The notes beneath the pieces were generated by a model that was not told the origin of the DNA, ran no database searches, and was given only the letters and a program-made list of their open reading frames with translations. A DNA stretch of 64,000 bases from Campylobacter showae (lineage in GTDB: Bacteria; Campylobacterota; Campylobacteria; Campylobacterales; Campylobacteraceae), in contig NZ_UWOK01000001.1 in NCBI RefSeq assembly GCF_900573985.1, forward strand, positions 248,001 through 312,000. The letters run 5' to 3'. The first letter of the stretch is position 1, and every line of letters begins with the position of its first letter. Positions 55,460 through 64,000 of the stretch are shown piece by piece. Both the position numbers and the translations under genes were made by a program.

Positions 55460-55553
55460 ATTTGATCCTTTGTTAAATTTGGCGTATTGTATCGCAAGAG
55501 CCGTAAAATAAGCTAAAATTTAGTAAAATTAGGATCATTTTAAGGAGTAAAAA

Positions 55554-56222
55554 ATGAAAAAAGTCATCGTTTTATCGCTTGCGCTTGCCGCGTTTTTGGG
55601 TGCGAAAGAGATAGATACTGCCAAGATATTTTTGTCAGACGTCAAGTCTATGCACGCGTTAAAATCGTTTTTAAAAAAGAATAAAAACGATATCGTAAAG
55701 CTAAAACTCAGCTACTGCGTCAATGAAAACAGTATGCAATACTTAGAAGCCGAGGCAAGCAAGCGTAAAGAGGACGAAAACTATAGTCGTCTGGGCGAAA
55801 ATTTCGTTATGGCGGACGGCAGCAAAATAACCTACGAAGGAAAAAATTACGACTTTGGCGAAGGATATGACGGAGATGTAAACACAGGCATTGAATACGG
55901 CGAACTAATGCTGGACGAGCCTAACAGCAATCACCTCAAAAATATATTTTTAAAAGTCGGAAATTCAAATTTTGGGCAAATATACAAATGGGAATACGAA
56001 TGGCCTAATGAAGAAAGCGAGAGCAAAAAATGTAAATTTGGACAAGTCGTCCTAGACGGCGCGTTTTACGTTTATCATGAAGACGAAAATGAAAATGGTC
56101 GAGAAATGTATAAATACAACATGAGACCGGAACTTATGGGGCAGGATCCGGGCAATAAATACGATGCCTTTTTTCTCGATCCTATTGCGAAAAAATACTT
56201 TAAACTGCTAGAATACAAGTAA
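55554..56222 (+). CDS. Unknown secreted protein
   Basis: 222 residues with a signal peptide (MKKVIVLSLALAAFLGA) and an acidic soluble domain rich in Glu, Asn and Tyr (ENYSRLGENFVMADGSKI; PNEESESKKCKFGQVVLDG). AAGGAG precedes the ATG. Family unknown. Two further genes follow within 11 bases or by overlap, suggesting a three-gene unit. Confidence 0.65.
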   Translation: MKKVIVLSLALAAFLGAKEIDTAKIFLSDVKSMHALKSFLKKNKNDIVKLKLSYCVNENSMQYLEAEASKRKEDENYSRLGENFVMADGSKITYEGKNYDFGEGYDGDVNTGIEYGELMLDEPNSNHLKNIFLKVGNSNFGQIYKWEYEWPNEESESKKCKFGQVVLDGAFYVYHEDENENGREMYKYNMRPELMGQDPGNKYDAFFLDPIAKKYFKLLEYK

Positions 56223-56232
56223 ATTTAGCGCG

Positions 56233-56487
56233 ATGACGGAGTTAGAGAGGGAGATTTTCGGTCAAATTTTGGGCGAGAAAAAGATGGAGATCATCTTGTT
56301 TTTAGCCCAAAATGTGGATGAAAACGGCTTCATAACAGTTAAAATTTCAGATATCTGCGAGCAGACGGACGCCAGCAAGCCCACAGTCACGCAGACCATC
56401 AAGCTGCTTGAAAATCGCAAAATTTTCGAGCGAGTGAAAAACGGGATTTATAGATTTAAAAATTTAAAAGAGTTGGATAAAAAATGA
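56233..56487 (+). CDS. Winged-helix DNA-binding protein
   Basis: 84 residues, almost all one winged helix (KISDICEQTDASKPTVTQTIKLLENRKIFERV region) resembling MarR-like or replication-protein-type helix-turn-helix domains. It could regulate its own small operon. It is coupled by a four-base overlap to the Sel1 gene and lies 10 bases after the secreted protein gene. Confidence 0.6.
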   Translation: MTELEREIFGQILGEKKMEIILFLAQNVDENGFITVKISDICEQTDASKPTVTQTIKLLENRKIFERVKNGIYRFKNLKELDKK

Positions 56488-56885
56488 GGAAAATTTGGAT
56501 ACTAGCCGTCGCAGTTGTGCTCGCAAATGCCGCTATAAACGAGGCCGGACTAAATGCCTGCATAAACAAAGGCGACGCCGCAAGCTGCGAAAAAACGCTC
56601 GCCGCGCTAGAAAAAAGCTGCTCGGGCGGCGACGCGCTGGCTTGTTATTTTTCCGCGGAGTTTTACGCCAAAGGGCTAACGGGCTACAAGGACGGGACGA
56701 AGGCATTTGCGATCTACAAAGACGCCTGCGCCGCCGGGAGCGCGGAGAGCTGCTACGAGGAGTCGGTGTTTTATCTAAAAGGCGACATCGCAGAGCAGAG
56801 CTTCGAGCTATCGGGCGAGCGACTCAAAAAGGCCTGCGAGCTGGGCTCCAAACGAGCGTGCAATATACTTGAACTAGCGAAATAA
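56484..56885 (+). CDS. Small Sel1-repeat protein
   Basis: 133 residues with a signal peptide (ILAVAVVLANA) and three short Cys-rich Sel1/TPR-like repeats (KSCSGGDALACYFSAEFYAKG; DACAAGSAESCYEESVFYLKG are separate repeats). The paired cysteines resemble the Helicobacter Hcp beta-lactamase-like proteins. Probably a periplasmic binding protein; function unknown. Confidence 0.65.
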   Translation: MRKIWILAVAVVLANAAINEAGLNACINKGDAASCEKTLAALEKSCSGGDALACYFSAEFYAKGLTGYKDGTKAFAIYKDACAAGSAESCYEESVFYLKGDIAEQSFELSGERLKKACELGSKRACNILELAK

Positions 56886-57449
56886 AGCTGTTTTTTAGTC
56901 GAATAAAGACGGATTTTGCGCATGACGGATACGCCGGTGCGATGTTAAATTTAGTTTCGGCGTGAAATTTTAAATTATTTCTAGTTATTAAATTTGGGTA
57001 ATTTGCTACAAAACTTCACTTAAATTTTACAAAGCCGCTTGCAATAAATTAGACGCCTTGTGTCTGTTTATTAAATTTGAGAAATTTACGGGTTTTGCTA
57101 TTTTAATAAAACCCGATTTCGAGCGCCGATTGACTTTGACAAACAGTTTTTGTTTTACATATTGACGGCGTGGCGGGCTAAAAATTTGATAAATTTGGAC
57201 GGGTTAAAGGCGACTAAAAATTTATCGGTTTATATATTTCGGCTTGGTTTTTTATTTGATATTTTTAAAGCTAAATTTAAAAAAGCAGATCCGAATTTGC
57301 AACTATTTTTCAGAAATTTTACCTAAAAAGCAAAGATAAGTCGTTCTCAAATTTAACCTGCATGACGACTCCGTCTGCAGCAAAATTTGCATCCAAATTT
57401 AACGAAAATATCGCGTTAAAAATGCCGAAATTTGAGTGAATTTTAAAAT
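56886..57449. other. Gene-free tract with one hairpin
   Basis: About 560 bases, A/T-rich and dense in AAATTT. One perfect inverted repeat, CGGGTTTT (57089-57096) with AAAACCCG (57108-57115), could end transcription. No gene or known element seen. Confidence 0.6.
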
Positions 57450-58517
57450 TTATAGATCGGCGTCCGAGATCGCTTCGGCTTGATAATGCGCAATCAGCGG
57501 TTCGATAATCTCGTCAAAAAGTCCCGCCGCCATTATCGCGTCGAGGCGGTAAAGCGTCAAATTTATGCGGTGGTCGCTGATGCGGTTTTGCGGGAAGTTG
57601 TAGGTGCGGATACGTCCCGAGCGGTCGCCCGTGCCGACTTGGCTTTTGCGCTCGCTGGTTTCTTTGGCTAGGCGCTCTTCTTCTTGTATCTCATAAAGGC
57701 GCGCTTTTAGCACCTTCATCGCGGCTTCTTTGTTTTTGTGCTGACTTTTGCCGTCTTGGTTCGTGACGACTATGCCCGTCGGGATATGAGTAATTCGCAC
57801 CGCCGAGTCCGTCGTATTTACCGACTGTCCGCCGTGGCCCGAGCTGCGCATGACGTCGATACGAAGGTCGTTTGGATTTATCTCGATCTCGCTATCTTCG
57901 ACCTCGGGCATGATAGCGACCGTGACGGCCGAGGTGTGCACGCGGCCTTGGCTCTCAGTCTCGGGTACGCGCTGGACGCGGTGTGTGCCGCCCTCAAATT
58001 TGAGCCTCGAGTACGCCCCCTTGCCCTTTATCAGTAAAATAATCTCTTTAAAGCCGCCCGTGTTGCCCTCGCTTTGGCTAACGATCTCGAATTTATACCC
58101 GCGAAGCTCGGCGTATCTGGCGTAGGCATTAAACAAATCGCCAGCAAAAAGCGCAGCTTCGTCTCCGCCGGTGCCCGCGCGGATCTCTAAAAATACGTTT
58201 TTATCGTCATTTGGATCTTTTGGAAGGAGTAAAATTTTGATCTCTTCTTCGAGATTTTCTTTTTGGGATTCGAGATTTTTTAGTTCGTCTTTGGCTAGTT
58301 CGCCAAGTTCGGCGTCATCGAGTAGAGCTTTGTTCTCCTCTATGTCTGCGAGAGTTTGCAGATAGGACTTTGCAGCCGAAGCGATATCTTCTAAATTTGA
58401 TTGCTCTTTTGAGAGCTTGGTCATATTTGCGATATCGTTTGTGATAGACGGATCGCTAAGCAGACGAGAGAGCTCGTCGTAGCGATCCAAAAAAGGCTGC
58501 AGTTTGTCGGCTAACAT
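57450..58517 (-). CDS. prfA: Peptide chain release factor 1
   Basis: 355 residues. The stop-codon tripeptide PET is in [10 protein letters not shown] and the catalytic GGQ in [14 protein letters not shown]. It releases nascent chains at UAA and UAG. It lies 11 bases after rpsT on the same strand. Confidence 0.96.
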   Translation of the reverse strand: MLADKLQPFLDRYDELSRLLSDPSITNDIANMTKLSKEQSNLEDIASAAKSYLQTLADIEENKALLDDAELGELAKDELKNLESQKENLEEEIKILLLPKDPNDDKNVFLEIRAGTGGDEAALFAGDLFNAYARYAELRGYKFEIVSQSEGNTGGFKEIILLIKGKGAYSRLKFEGGTHRVQRVPETESQGRVHTSAVTVAIMPEVEDSEIEINPNDLRIDVMRSSGHGGQSVNTTDSAVRITHIPTGIVVTNQDGKSQHKNKEAAMKVLKARLYEIQEEERLAKETSERKSQVGTGDRSGRIRTYNFPQNRISDHRINLTLYRLDAIMAAGLFDEIIEPLIAHYQAEAISDADL

Positions 58518-58528
58518 TAAAATTTAGA

Positions 58529-58795
58529 TTAAGCAGATAGTTTGTTTACGAGTTTTGCGAGGCGTCCTACGCGGCGAGAAGCTGTTTGTTTTTTCAAAAA
58601 GCCCTTGCTAACGAAGCTGTGGAAATCTTTGTTTGCCACTTTAAACGCGTTTAGCGCGGCTTCTTTATCGCCTGCCTCAACGGCTACGCGCACGGCTTTA
58701 GTGATATTTTTAAGCCTAGTGCGGTAAAATCTGTTTCTTTCAGTCCTTTTAATAGTCTGTCTGGCTCTTTTTTCAGAAGATTTATGGTTTGCCAT
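58529..58795 (-). CDS. rpsT: 30S ribosomal protein S20
   Basis: 88 residues, highly basic, with the S20 opening [13 protein letters not shown] and the repeated Lys/Arg helices. It binds 16S rRNA in the 30S body. It is followed closely by prfA on the same strand. Confidence 0.95.
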   Translation of the reverse strand: MANHKSSEKRARQTIKRTERNRFYRTRLKNITKAVRVAVEAGDKEAALNAFKVANKDFHSFVSKGFLKKQTASRRVGRLAKLVNKLSA

Positions 58796-58945
58796 AATGT
58801 CCCTTTTGTCATAATTTTAGTCCGTGATTATATAAAAATCAGTTTTAAAATCCGCTTAATTTAAGTAAAATTTAAAGCGAGGAAATTTACAACTTAAATT
58901 TGGATATTTTTTGATAGAATAGGTCGAAAATTTAATAAATTTATG

Positions 58946-58978
58946 GAATTTGCCAAGCAAAAGCTGTCTGGCAAATTC
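58946..58978 (+). repeat. Perfect 10-bp hairpin upstream of glmM
   Basis: GAATTTGCCA (58946-58955) pairs with TGGCAAATTC (58969-58978). It directly precedes element copy E, so two folded units stand in front of glmM. Confidence 0.5.
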
Positions 58979-58982
58979 TGCG

Positions 58983-59040
58983 GTGCAGTATTTTGAGATG
59001 GATTTGAATGAGTTTAAAAACACTCAAAAGACAAGCCGAT
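58983..59040 (+). repeat. Dispersed structured element, copy E (minimal)
   Basis: Only the outer part is kept: TTTTGAG (58991-58997) with CTCAAAA (59023-59029), a GAGATGGATTT segment, and the end GACAAGCCG. A small GAGT/ACTC stem replaces the long interior of other copies. It ends about 25 bases before the glmM ATG, so it lies in the leader. Confidence 0.6.
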
Positions 59041-59062
59041 ATAAGCCATAAAAGGAAAAATA

Positions 59063-60406
59063 ATGAAACTATTCGGCACCGACGGCGTCCGCGGCAAAGC
59101 CGGCGAAAAACTCTCCGCCGTCACATCCATGCGCCTTGCTATGGCTGCGGGGATATATTTTAGGCAGTTTGCGTCGCATACGAACACCATTTTACTAGGC
59201 AAAGACACGCGCAGAAGCGGCTATATGATCGAGACTGCCATCGTCGCGGGGCTCACGGCCGTGGGCTACAACGTCCGTCAGATCGGCCCGATGCCTACCC
59301 CTGCGATCGCGTTTCTCACCGAAGATATGCGCTGCGACGCGGGCATCATGATCAGCGCCTCACACAACCCATACTACGATAACGGTATCAAATTTTTTGA
59401 CAGCGAAGGCAACAAACTGAGCGAAGAAGCCGAAGCGCAAATAGAAAAGATTTATTTTGACGACGCGCTTATCGAAAGATCGCAAAAGCAAATGCTCGAA
59501 ATCGGCGCCGCAAAGCGCATCGACGACGTCATCGGCCGCTATATCGTGCAGATCAAAAACTCATTTCCTAAAAACCTAAGCCTGCACGGACTGCGCGTAG
59601 TTTTAGACGTCGCAAACGGCGCGGCGTACAAGGTCGCTCCGACTATATTTAGCGAGCTAGGAGCTGAAACCATCGTCATCAACGACGAGCCAAACGGCAG
59701 CAACATAAACCTAAACTGCGGCGCGCTCTATCCGCAAAATTTAGCCTCCGAGGTCGTACGATTAAGGGCCGATCTGGGCTTTGCGTTTGACGGCGATGCC
59801 GATAGGCTCGTAGTCGTCGACGAGTGCGGCGAGGTGGCAAACGGCGATAGTTTGCTAGGCGTCATGGCCGCATTTTTACAGGAAAACAAAGCCCTAAAAG
59901 GCGGCGCGGTCGTGGCTACGGTGATGAGTAACGCGGCGCTCGAAGACTATCTAAAATCCCACAAAATCAAGCTCCTGCGAGCAAACGTCGGCGACAAATA
60001 CGTGCTTGAAAAGATGAAAGAAAACGGCACGAATTTTGGCGGCGAACAGAGCGGTCACATCATATTTAGCGACTATGCAAAGACTGGCGACGGGCTCGTA
60101 GCGGCGCTACAGTTTGCGGCACTGGTGCTAAAAAAAGGCAAAAAAGCGAGCGAAATTTTAAGCGAGATAAAACCGTACCCGCAAATTTTGCTAAATTTAA
60201 AGATAACCGAGAAAAAGCCGCTTGAAAGCATCGCCGGACTAAAAGAGCTTGAAGCAAGCCTCGCAAAAGAGGGTATCCGCTCGCTATTTCGCTACTCGGG
60301 CACCGAAAACCTCATCAGGCTTTTGATTGAAGGCAAGTGCGCCGACGCGCTAAAAACCCGCATGGACGAGGTCGAGAAATTTTTCGTAAAAGCGCTAAAT
60401 GGCTAA
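59063..60406 (+). CDS. glmM: Phosphoglucosamine mutase
   Basis: 447 residues. [11 protein letters not shown] opens the protein, the phosphoserine loop is [12 protein letters not shown], the metal loop is FDGDADRLV and the sugar-phosphate loop is [11 protein letters not shown]. It makes glucosamine-1-phosphate for peptidoglycan and LOS. It overlaps lspA by eight bases. The ATG has AAAAGGA upstream. Confidence 0.96.
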   Translation: MKLFGTDGVRGKAGEKLSAVTSMRLAMAAGIYFRQFASHTNTILLGKDTRRSGYMIETAIVAGLTAVGYNVRQIGPMPTPAIAFLTEDMRCDAGIMISASHNPYYDNGIKFFDSEGNKLSEEAEAQIEKIYFDDALIERSQKQMLEIGAAKRIDDVIGRYIVQIKNSFPKNLSLHGLRVVLDVANGAAYKVAPTIFSELGAETIVINDEPNGSNINLNCGALYPQNLASEVVRLRADLGFAFDGDADRLVVVDECGEVANGDSLLGVMAAFLQENKALKGGAVVATVMSNAALEDYLKSHKIKLLRANVGDKYVLEKMKENGTNFGGEQSGHIIFSDYAKTGDGLVAALQFAALVLKKGKKASEILSEIKPYPQILLNLKITEKKPLESIAGLKELEASLAKEGIRSLFRYSGTENLIRLLIEGKCADALKTRMDEVEKFFVKALNG

Positions 60407-60929
60407 AATTTTAGGCGTTTTTTTTGCGGCGTTTTTCGTCGTTTTCGCGCTCGATCAGGCGGTCAAGCAGATATTTTTGGGCGGATTTTCGTGGCAGGGC
60501 GAGTATTTTTCGCTAGCGCTTGCATACAACCGCGGCGTGGCGTTTTCGATGTTTGCGTTTCTTGGGCAGTGGCTCAAATTTATCCAGCTAGCGCTGATTG
60601 CTGGCGTTTGCGGCTATCTACTTTGGCGGTTAAAGCGTAAATTTGACGCGCAGATCGTGGCTAAAACGGAGCCAAATTTGAGCGTAAACGGCGAAAAAAA
60701 GGAAATTTTAGAGGAGCACGCACTAGGAGCGGGTATAATCCTAGGCGCGGGCAGCTCAAATTTGCTCGATCGCTTCGTTCACGGCGGCGTCGTGGACTAC
60801 GTCTACTGGCACAAGTGGTTTGAGTTTGCGATCTTTAACCTCGCAGACGTTATGATCGACGTCGGAGTCGTACTCATACTCTGGCAGAGCTTTGCCGCGG
60901 GGCGAAAAGGGGCTAAAAATGGGCGATAA
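60399..60929 (+). CDS. lspA: Lipoprotein signal peptidase
   Basis: 176 residues, four helices. The two catalytic Asp motifs are [17 protein letters not shown] and [11 protein letters not shown]. It cleaves signal peptides of lipoproteins such as the several in this window. A cytoplasmic loop of about 30 residues between helices 2 and 3 is longer than usual. It overlaps glmM. Confidence 0.95.
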   Translation: MAKILGVFFAAFFVVFALDQAVKQIFLGGFSWQGEYFSLALAYNRGVAFSMFAFLGQWLKFIQLALIAGVCGYLLWRLKRKFDAQIVAKTEPNLSVNGEKKEILEEHALGAGIILGAGSSNLLDRFVHGGVVDYVYWHKWFEFAIFNLADVMIDVGVVLILWQSFAAGRKGAKNGR

Positions 60930-61281
60930 CGTTTATATAGCCTACGCGCTTTGGCTGCTTACGGGCTGGTTTGGCGGGCACAGATTTTATTTGGGTAAAT
61001 TCGTGAGCGGTTTTGCGATGATGGCGCTGTTTTTCATCGGATATAGCCTGGCGTGGGCGCTTGTCGGCTACGTATTTTGGGCGCTTTGGGGCGCGTGGTG
61101 GCTCTTTGATCTGCGCTTAACCGGCGCGGCCGTCGAGAAAAATCAGAAAAAAGAAGCGCTAAAAGACAAACTGCGCGCACAAGACCTCGAGGAGCGGCTT
61201 AGACGCCTCTACGAGCTTTATGAGAGCGGCGCGATAAGCAAAGAGGAATTTGAAGCTAGAAAAGAAATTTTGCTAGGGTGA
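60919..61281 (+). CDS. TM2-SHOCT domain protein
   Basis: About 120 residues from ATG 60919, chosen because AAAAGGGG lies seven bases before it. It has a TM2 domain (LLTGWFGGHRFYLGKF then two helices), followed by a charged linker and a C-terminal SHOCT-type helix pair (LYELYESGAISKEEFEARK). TM2 proteins are of unknown function. It overlaps lspA by 11 bases. Confidence 0.82.
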   Translation: MGDNVYIAYALWLLTGWFGGHRFYLGKFVSGFAMMALFFIGYSLAWALVGYVFWALWGAWWLFDLRLTGAAVEKNQKKEALKDKLRAQDLEERLRRLYELYESGAISKEEFEARKEILLG

Positions 61282-61424
61282 GGCTCGGTTAAATTTGATA
61301 TATTCAAATTTAACTCTTTGCGCAAAAGCGTCCTTTCTGGGCAGCAAATTTAATTTAGCATTTTCAAGACGCGGGTCTCGGTGAATCAAATTTGCAAATT
61401 TGACTTCAAATTTGAACGTAAAAA

Positions 61425-61580
61425 GATAAGGCGAAGTATCGTGAGATGATTTTTCGAGTTTTCTGCTTCGTAGGCTCGCAGCTGCAAGCAGAAGAAGCAA
61501 AATTGAGCGTGCACTAGGCATATAGCCTGCGGAGCGAAAATTTTGCAAAATCTCGGAAAAGCACTCGCGAGACAAGCCGC
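61425..61580 (+). repeat. Dispersed structured element, copy F
   Basis: Outer stem TCGTGAG (61439-61445) with CTCGCGA (61564-61570, one G-T pair) and GACAAGCCG end. A hairpin TTCTGCTT (61461-61468) pairs with AAGCAGAA (61486-61493). The inner stem GCAAAATT (61497-61504) pairs with AATTTTGC (61539-61546), with an apical AGGC-ATATA-GCCT loop. It ends about 28 bases before the hemJ ATG. Confidence 0.7.
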
Positions 61581-61607
61581 TAAAATAAAAAACTAAAAGG
61601 AGAAAAA

Positions 61608-62042
61608 ATGTCAGAGTATTACAACCTCATCAAGTACTTCCACTACTTGTGTTTCATCTCGTGGATGGCGTTTTTGTTCTATCAGCCGCGCCTCTACGTC
61701 TATCACGCGGAGAATATGGACAAGCCTGATTTCGTACGCGTCGTCGAGGTGCAGGAGTACAAGATGTACCACTACATCGGCTGGGTCGCGCTGATCGGCA
61801 CGTTTTTGACGGGTATTTTGATCATCGTCGCGATGCCTGAGCTTTTGCGTAGCGGCTACGTGCACGTCAAGCTCACCGTCGTCGTTATCCTCGCGGTATT
61901 TCACCTAGATCTTGGCCGCTATATGGTGCAGCTGCGCGAGAAACGCTGTAAGAAAAGCGGCATGTTCTTTCGCGCTTACAACGAAGTGCCGACCATCGCG
62001 ATGGTTATCATCATCTGGATGATGGTGTATAAGCCGTTTTAA
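61608..62042 (+). CDS. hemJ: Protoporphyrinogen oxidase HemJ
   Basis: 144 residues, four helices, of the HemJ family (COG1981, formerly CopD-like). Conserved residues in YFHYLCFISWMAFLFYQPRL and HVKLTVV (Lys/His) are seen. HemJ oxidises protoporphyrinogen IX in haem synthesis, in bacteria without HemG or HemY. AAAAGGAG precedes the ATG. It is the third gene near a dispersed element. Confidence 0.9.
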   Translation: MSEYYNLIKYFHYLCFISWMAFLFYQPRLYVYHAENMDKPDFVRVVEVQEYKMYHYIGWVALIGTFLTGILIIVAMPELLRSGYVHVKLTVVVILAVFHLDLGRYMVQLREKRCKKSGMFFRAYNEVPTIAMVIIIWMMVYKPF

Positions 62043-62320
62043 CCGCGATAAATACGCGCCCCGAGGCGGAGCGAACCTGCTTTGCCTCGGGACCGCACAG
62101 TCAAATTTACTCCCAAAAATACAAAAATCTACTGCCACGATAAAATTCGCAAATTTAACCAAGCCTTTTGGACTCCATAAGGCGCCGCAAAGATCGGCGG
62201 GATCAAAACTTCAAACGCTCAAATTTGACGATTAAAGCTCAGGCAAATTTACCGCGGGCGCAGCGTAAGCGATCGGTGAATTTATGCTTTTTAGAAACGC
62301 AAAAGATAAAACCGCCAAAA

Positions 62321-63106
62321 CTACCCGCGCGCCTTTTTCACGCACGCACCCACTGCATCCATCACCGCCGCACGAAACCCGCCGTTTTCCAGCGCCTTTA
62401 CGGCCTCTATCGTCGTGCCGCCGGGTGAGCAAATTTCGTCTTTTAAGGCTGCTGGATGTTTGCCGCTTTTTAGCATGAGCCGCGCAGAGCCTGCGACGCT
62501 AGCCGCGACCGCTTCGTACGCCAATGCTCTAGGCAGCCCCTCGAGCACTCCGGCATCGGCCGCTGCTTCGATAAACATAAAAACATAGGCCGGTAAGCTA
62601 CCCGCGATACCCGTAAATGCGGCAAATTTAGCCTCCTCGAGCTCATAAACGGCGCCGAAATTTTCAAAAATCTCTCGTACCGCCGCCCGCTCGTCCGCGC
62701 TTAAATTTTCGTTAAAGCACAGCGCGCTTACGCCCTCTGCGATAGCGGCCGGAGTATTTGGCATCGCGCGCGCGATCTTGGCCTGCGCACCCAAAATTTG
62801 TGCGCTTTGCTCTAGGCTAAAACTCGGCGCGAGCGTGACTACAACCTTGCCTCGCGCTGAGTCTTTTATCAAATTTAATATATCCACATACGCCGCGGGC
62901 TTGGTCGCTAGCACCGTGATATCGGCCGCCGACGCGACCGCAGCCTCGCTCTCACAGACACTTACGCCGCACTTTTCGCGCAGATCCGCCGTTTTGCTCC
63001 TCGCATAGACGAACACACTCTCGCCGCCCAGCCTTTGCGCCAAATTTGCGATCATCGCGCCACCCATATTTCCGCCGCCGATAAAGCCGATTTTAGGATT
63101 TTTCAT
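62321..63106 (-). CDS. proC: Pyrroline-5-carboxylate reductase
   Basis: 261 residues. NADPH fold IGFIGGGNMGGAMI, family motif SGKHPAALKDEICSPGGTTIEAV (read in parts: CSPGGTT) and AMPNTPAAI. It makes proline from pyrroline-5-carboxylate. It overlaps the lipoprotein gene by four bases. Confidence 0.94.
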   Translation of the reverse strand: MKNPKIGFIGGGNMGGAMIANLAQRLGGESVFVYARSKTADLREKCGVSVCESEAAVASAADITVLATKPAAYVDILNLIKDSARGKVVVTLAPSFSLEQSAQILGAQAKIARAMPNTPAAIAEGVSALCFNENLSADERAAVREIFENFGAVYELEEAKFAAFTGIAGSLPAYVFMFIEAAADAGVLEGLPRALAYEAVAASVAGSARLMLKSGKHPAALKDEICSPGGTTIEAVKALENGGFRAAVMDAVGACVKKARG

Positions 63107-63732
63107 TTTGCCGCCTTTCTTAGAGCTCCGATTTTGACCGCCTTGCCGGCAAGTGCCTCGCGTATCGCGATATTTTCCGCCCAGATGGCACCCGTGACCT
63201 GCCCCGGCGCCAAGATATAAACGCCGCCCGTCTCGGTCTCATCGCTAGCCTTAAAGTCGTTGCCCAAGATCATCTCGTACGTATCCTTAGTGTCGTTTTC
63301 AAATTTTATCGCCGCTTTTAGCGTCGGCGCTTCACCCTGTTTTGCCGCGCCCGCGTACTGCTCGAGTACATTTTTGCTAAGCTTGCCGTAGATGCCGCCA
63401 AATTCGTCCAGATAGATGCGTACGGCGCGCTTGTCCGAGTTTTTGCCGCCTTTGTCGCCCATACCGACGCTCACGCTCATCTCGTAGGCGGTCTGCCCGG
63501 TCGGGAAATCCTTAAATTTTGCGTCGGGAACAAAAACACGCACGTTATCCGTTACTACTTTTTCGTCGTGTGTCTGCGGTGTTACGTCCGTTAGCACGAG
63601 AGTGGATTTCACGTCCGCGCCTTTGTCCGAAACAAGCGCAGAGATCGGCACGCGAGTAAGCAGCGTCGTCTCGTAGCAACCGCTAAAAATAAACGCCGCG
63701 GCAAGAGCAATGATAAATTTTAGTTTTTTCAT
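63103..63732 (-). CDS. Unknown lipoprotein upstream of proC
   Basis: 209 residues, lipobox FIFSGC (Cys about 19). A soluble domain of mixed strands follows (VSVGMGDKGGKNSDKRAVRIYL) with no recognised family. It starts with an ATG after AAAGGG and overlaps proC by four bases, so the two are likely co-translated although their roles differ. Confidence 0.7.
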   Translation of the reverse strand: MKKLKFIIALAAAFIFSGCYETTLLTRVPISALVSDKGADVKSTLVLTDVTPQTHDEKVVTDNVRVFVPDAKFKDFPTGQTAYEMSVSVGMGDKGGKNSDKRAVRIYLDEFGGIYGKLSKNVLEQYAGAAKQGEAPTLKAAIKFENDTKDTYEMILGNDFKASDETETGGVYILAPGQVTGAIWAENIAIREALAGKAVKIGALRKAAK

Positions 63733-63907
63733 CGGTTCCCTTTAATTTTGCGCCGATTTTAGCATAAATTTCGCCTTTCTACGCCCGAGCGGCGACCTGC
63801 GACGGGTCAAATTTCATCGCCGAAAAAGTCGCCGCGGGTATCGCAAATTTCGATGTTTTGCCGCACCGAAAAAATACTAATTCGGCTTTAAATTTGACTC
63901 CAAATTT

Positions 63908-64000
63908 GAACGTAAAACGATAAGGCGAAGTATTTTCGTCATAGACGAGGCGGATAAGCAAGGGCAAAGGAGCGTATATATAATACGTGACTGCAGCCCG
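63908..64000 (+). repeat. Dispersed structured element, copy G (subtype II, cut by the window end)
   Basis: Starts CGTAAAACGATAAGGCGAAG and shares AGACGAGGCGGA and the CGTAT-ATATA-ATACG hairpin with copy B. Its right half lies beyond the window. Confidence 0.6.

Noticed and set aside
57089..57115. CGGGTTTT/AAAACCCG repeat as a firm terminator
   Set aside because: No T-run on either strand, and it lies about 200 bases beyond the nearest gene end; kept only as a hairpin note.

Overview
The window looks like a chromosomal segment of a Campylobacter, most likely one of the moderate-GC oral or gut species (C. rectus / C. showae / C. curvus type); the species is an inference. Support comes from gene order and gene families: rpsU followed by the UPF0323 lipoprotein, glutathionylspermidine synthase-like, D-2-hydroxyacid dehydrogenase and YajQ block, divergent from ccoG-cmeR-cmeABC (the order known around Cj0365c-Cj0374 in C. 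jejuni); tig-clpP-def; folE-fliI; nifS-nifU; and glmM-lspA. Base composition is moderate and intergenic DNA is saturated with the hexamer AAATTT. Starts other than ATG (TTG, GTG) are common. I see no rRNA, tRNA, CRISPR, prophage or transposase gene.

Layout. 1-1,800: a partial gene and a radical-SAM HemN/HutW-like enzyme. 1,984-4,127: an unknown multi-pass membrane protein and a DUF2314-ankyrin protein. 4,345-8,589 (minus): yajQ, dehydrogenase, ATP-grasp enzyme, UPF0323 lipoprotein, a helix-turn-helix/coiled-coil protein and rpsU. 8,725-16,579 (plus): ccoG, cmeR and the CmeABC multidrug efflux operon with a near-perfect copy of the C. jejuni CmeR operator. 17,148-24,124 (minus): a tightly overlapping operon tig-clpP-GGDEF-def-comM-nnr-purN. 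24,264-26,170: folE-fliI. 26,422-27,089: a membrane gene with an apparent frameshift. 27,468-29,977: nifS and nifU, the cell's Fe-S cluster assembly pair. 30,296: a molbindin. 30,916-35,200: a Fur-boxed TonB receptor and a YddA-type ABC protein. 36,505: a quinol NO reductase. 39,671-42,986: a GGDEF/EAL protein and a frameshifted di-haem cytochrome c peroxidase. 44,336-49,319: a zinc locus (Fur-family regulator, znuA, a ZevA-ZevB-like fusion, znuC, znuB). 49,407-57,000: transporters (two EamA proteins, MntP), xth and unknown envelope proteins. 57,450-63,732: prfA, rpsT, glmM, lspA, a TM2-SHOCT protein, hemJ, proC and a lipoprotein.

Two non-coding signals stand out. First, a family of dispersed intergenic elements (at least seven copies: about 4,215-4,345, 28,647-28,775, 28,850-28,975, 48,075-48,205, 58,983-59,040, 61,425-61,580 and 63,908 to the window end) shares ends resembling GATAAGGCGAAGTA and AGACAAGCCG. 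In six copies the outer stem can be seen, and it changes sequence on both sides while keeping its pairing; several copies also have inner stems that co-vary. Most sit close to a gene end, and three lie directly in front of start codons (nifU, glmM, hemJ). Second, a GGATA-N5-TATCC palindrome lies about 20-25 bp before both nifS and the NO reductase gene, which suggests a shared regulator linking Fe-S assembly with NO defence. Other points to check are the four-hairpin tract between znuC and znuB, a 45-residue membrane protein after the DUF1523-like gene, and two probable frameshifts.
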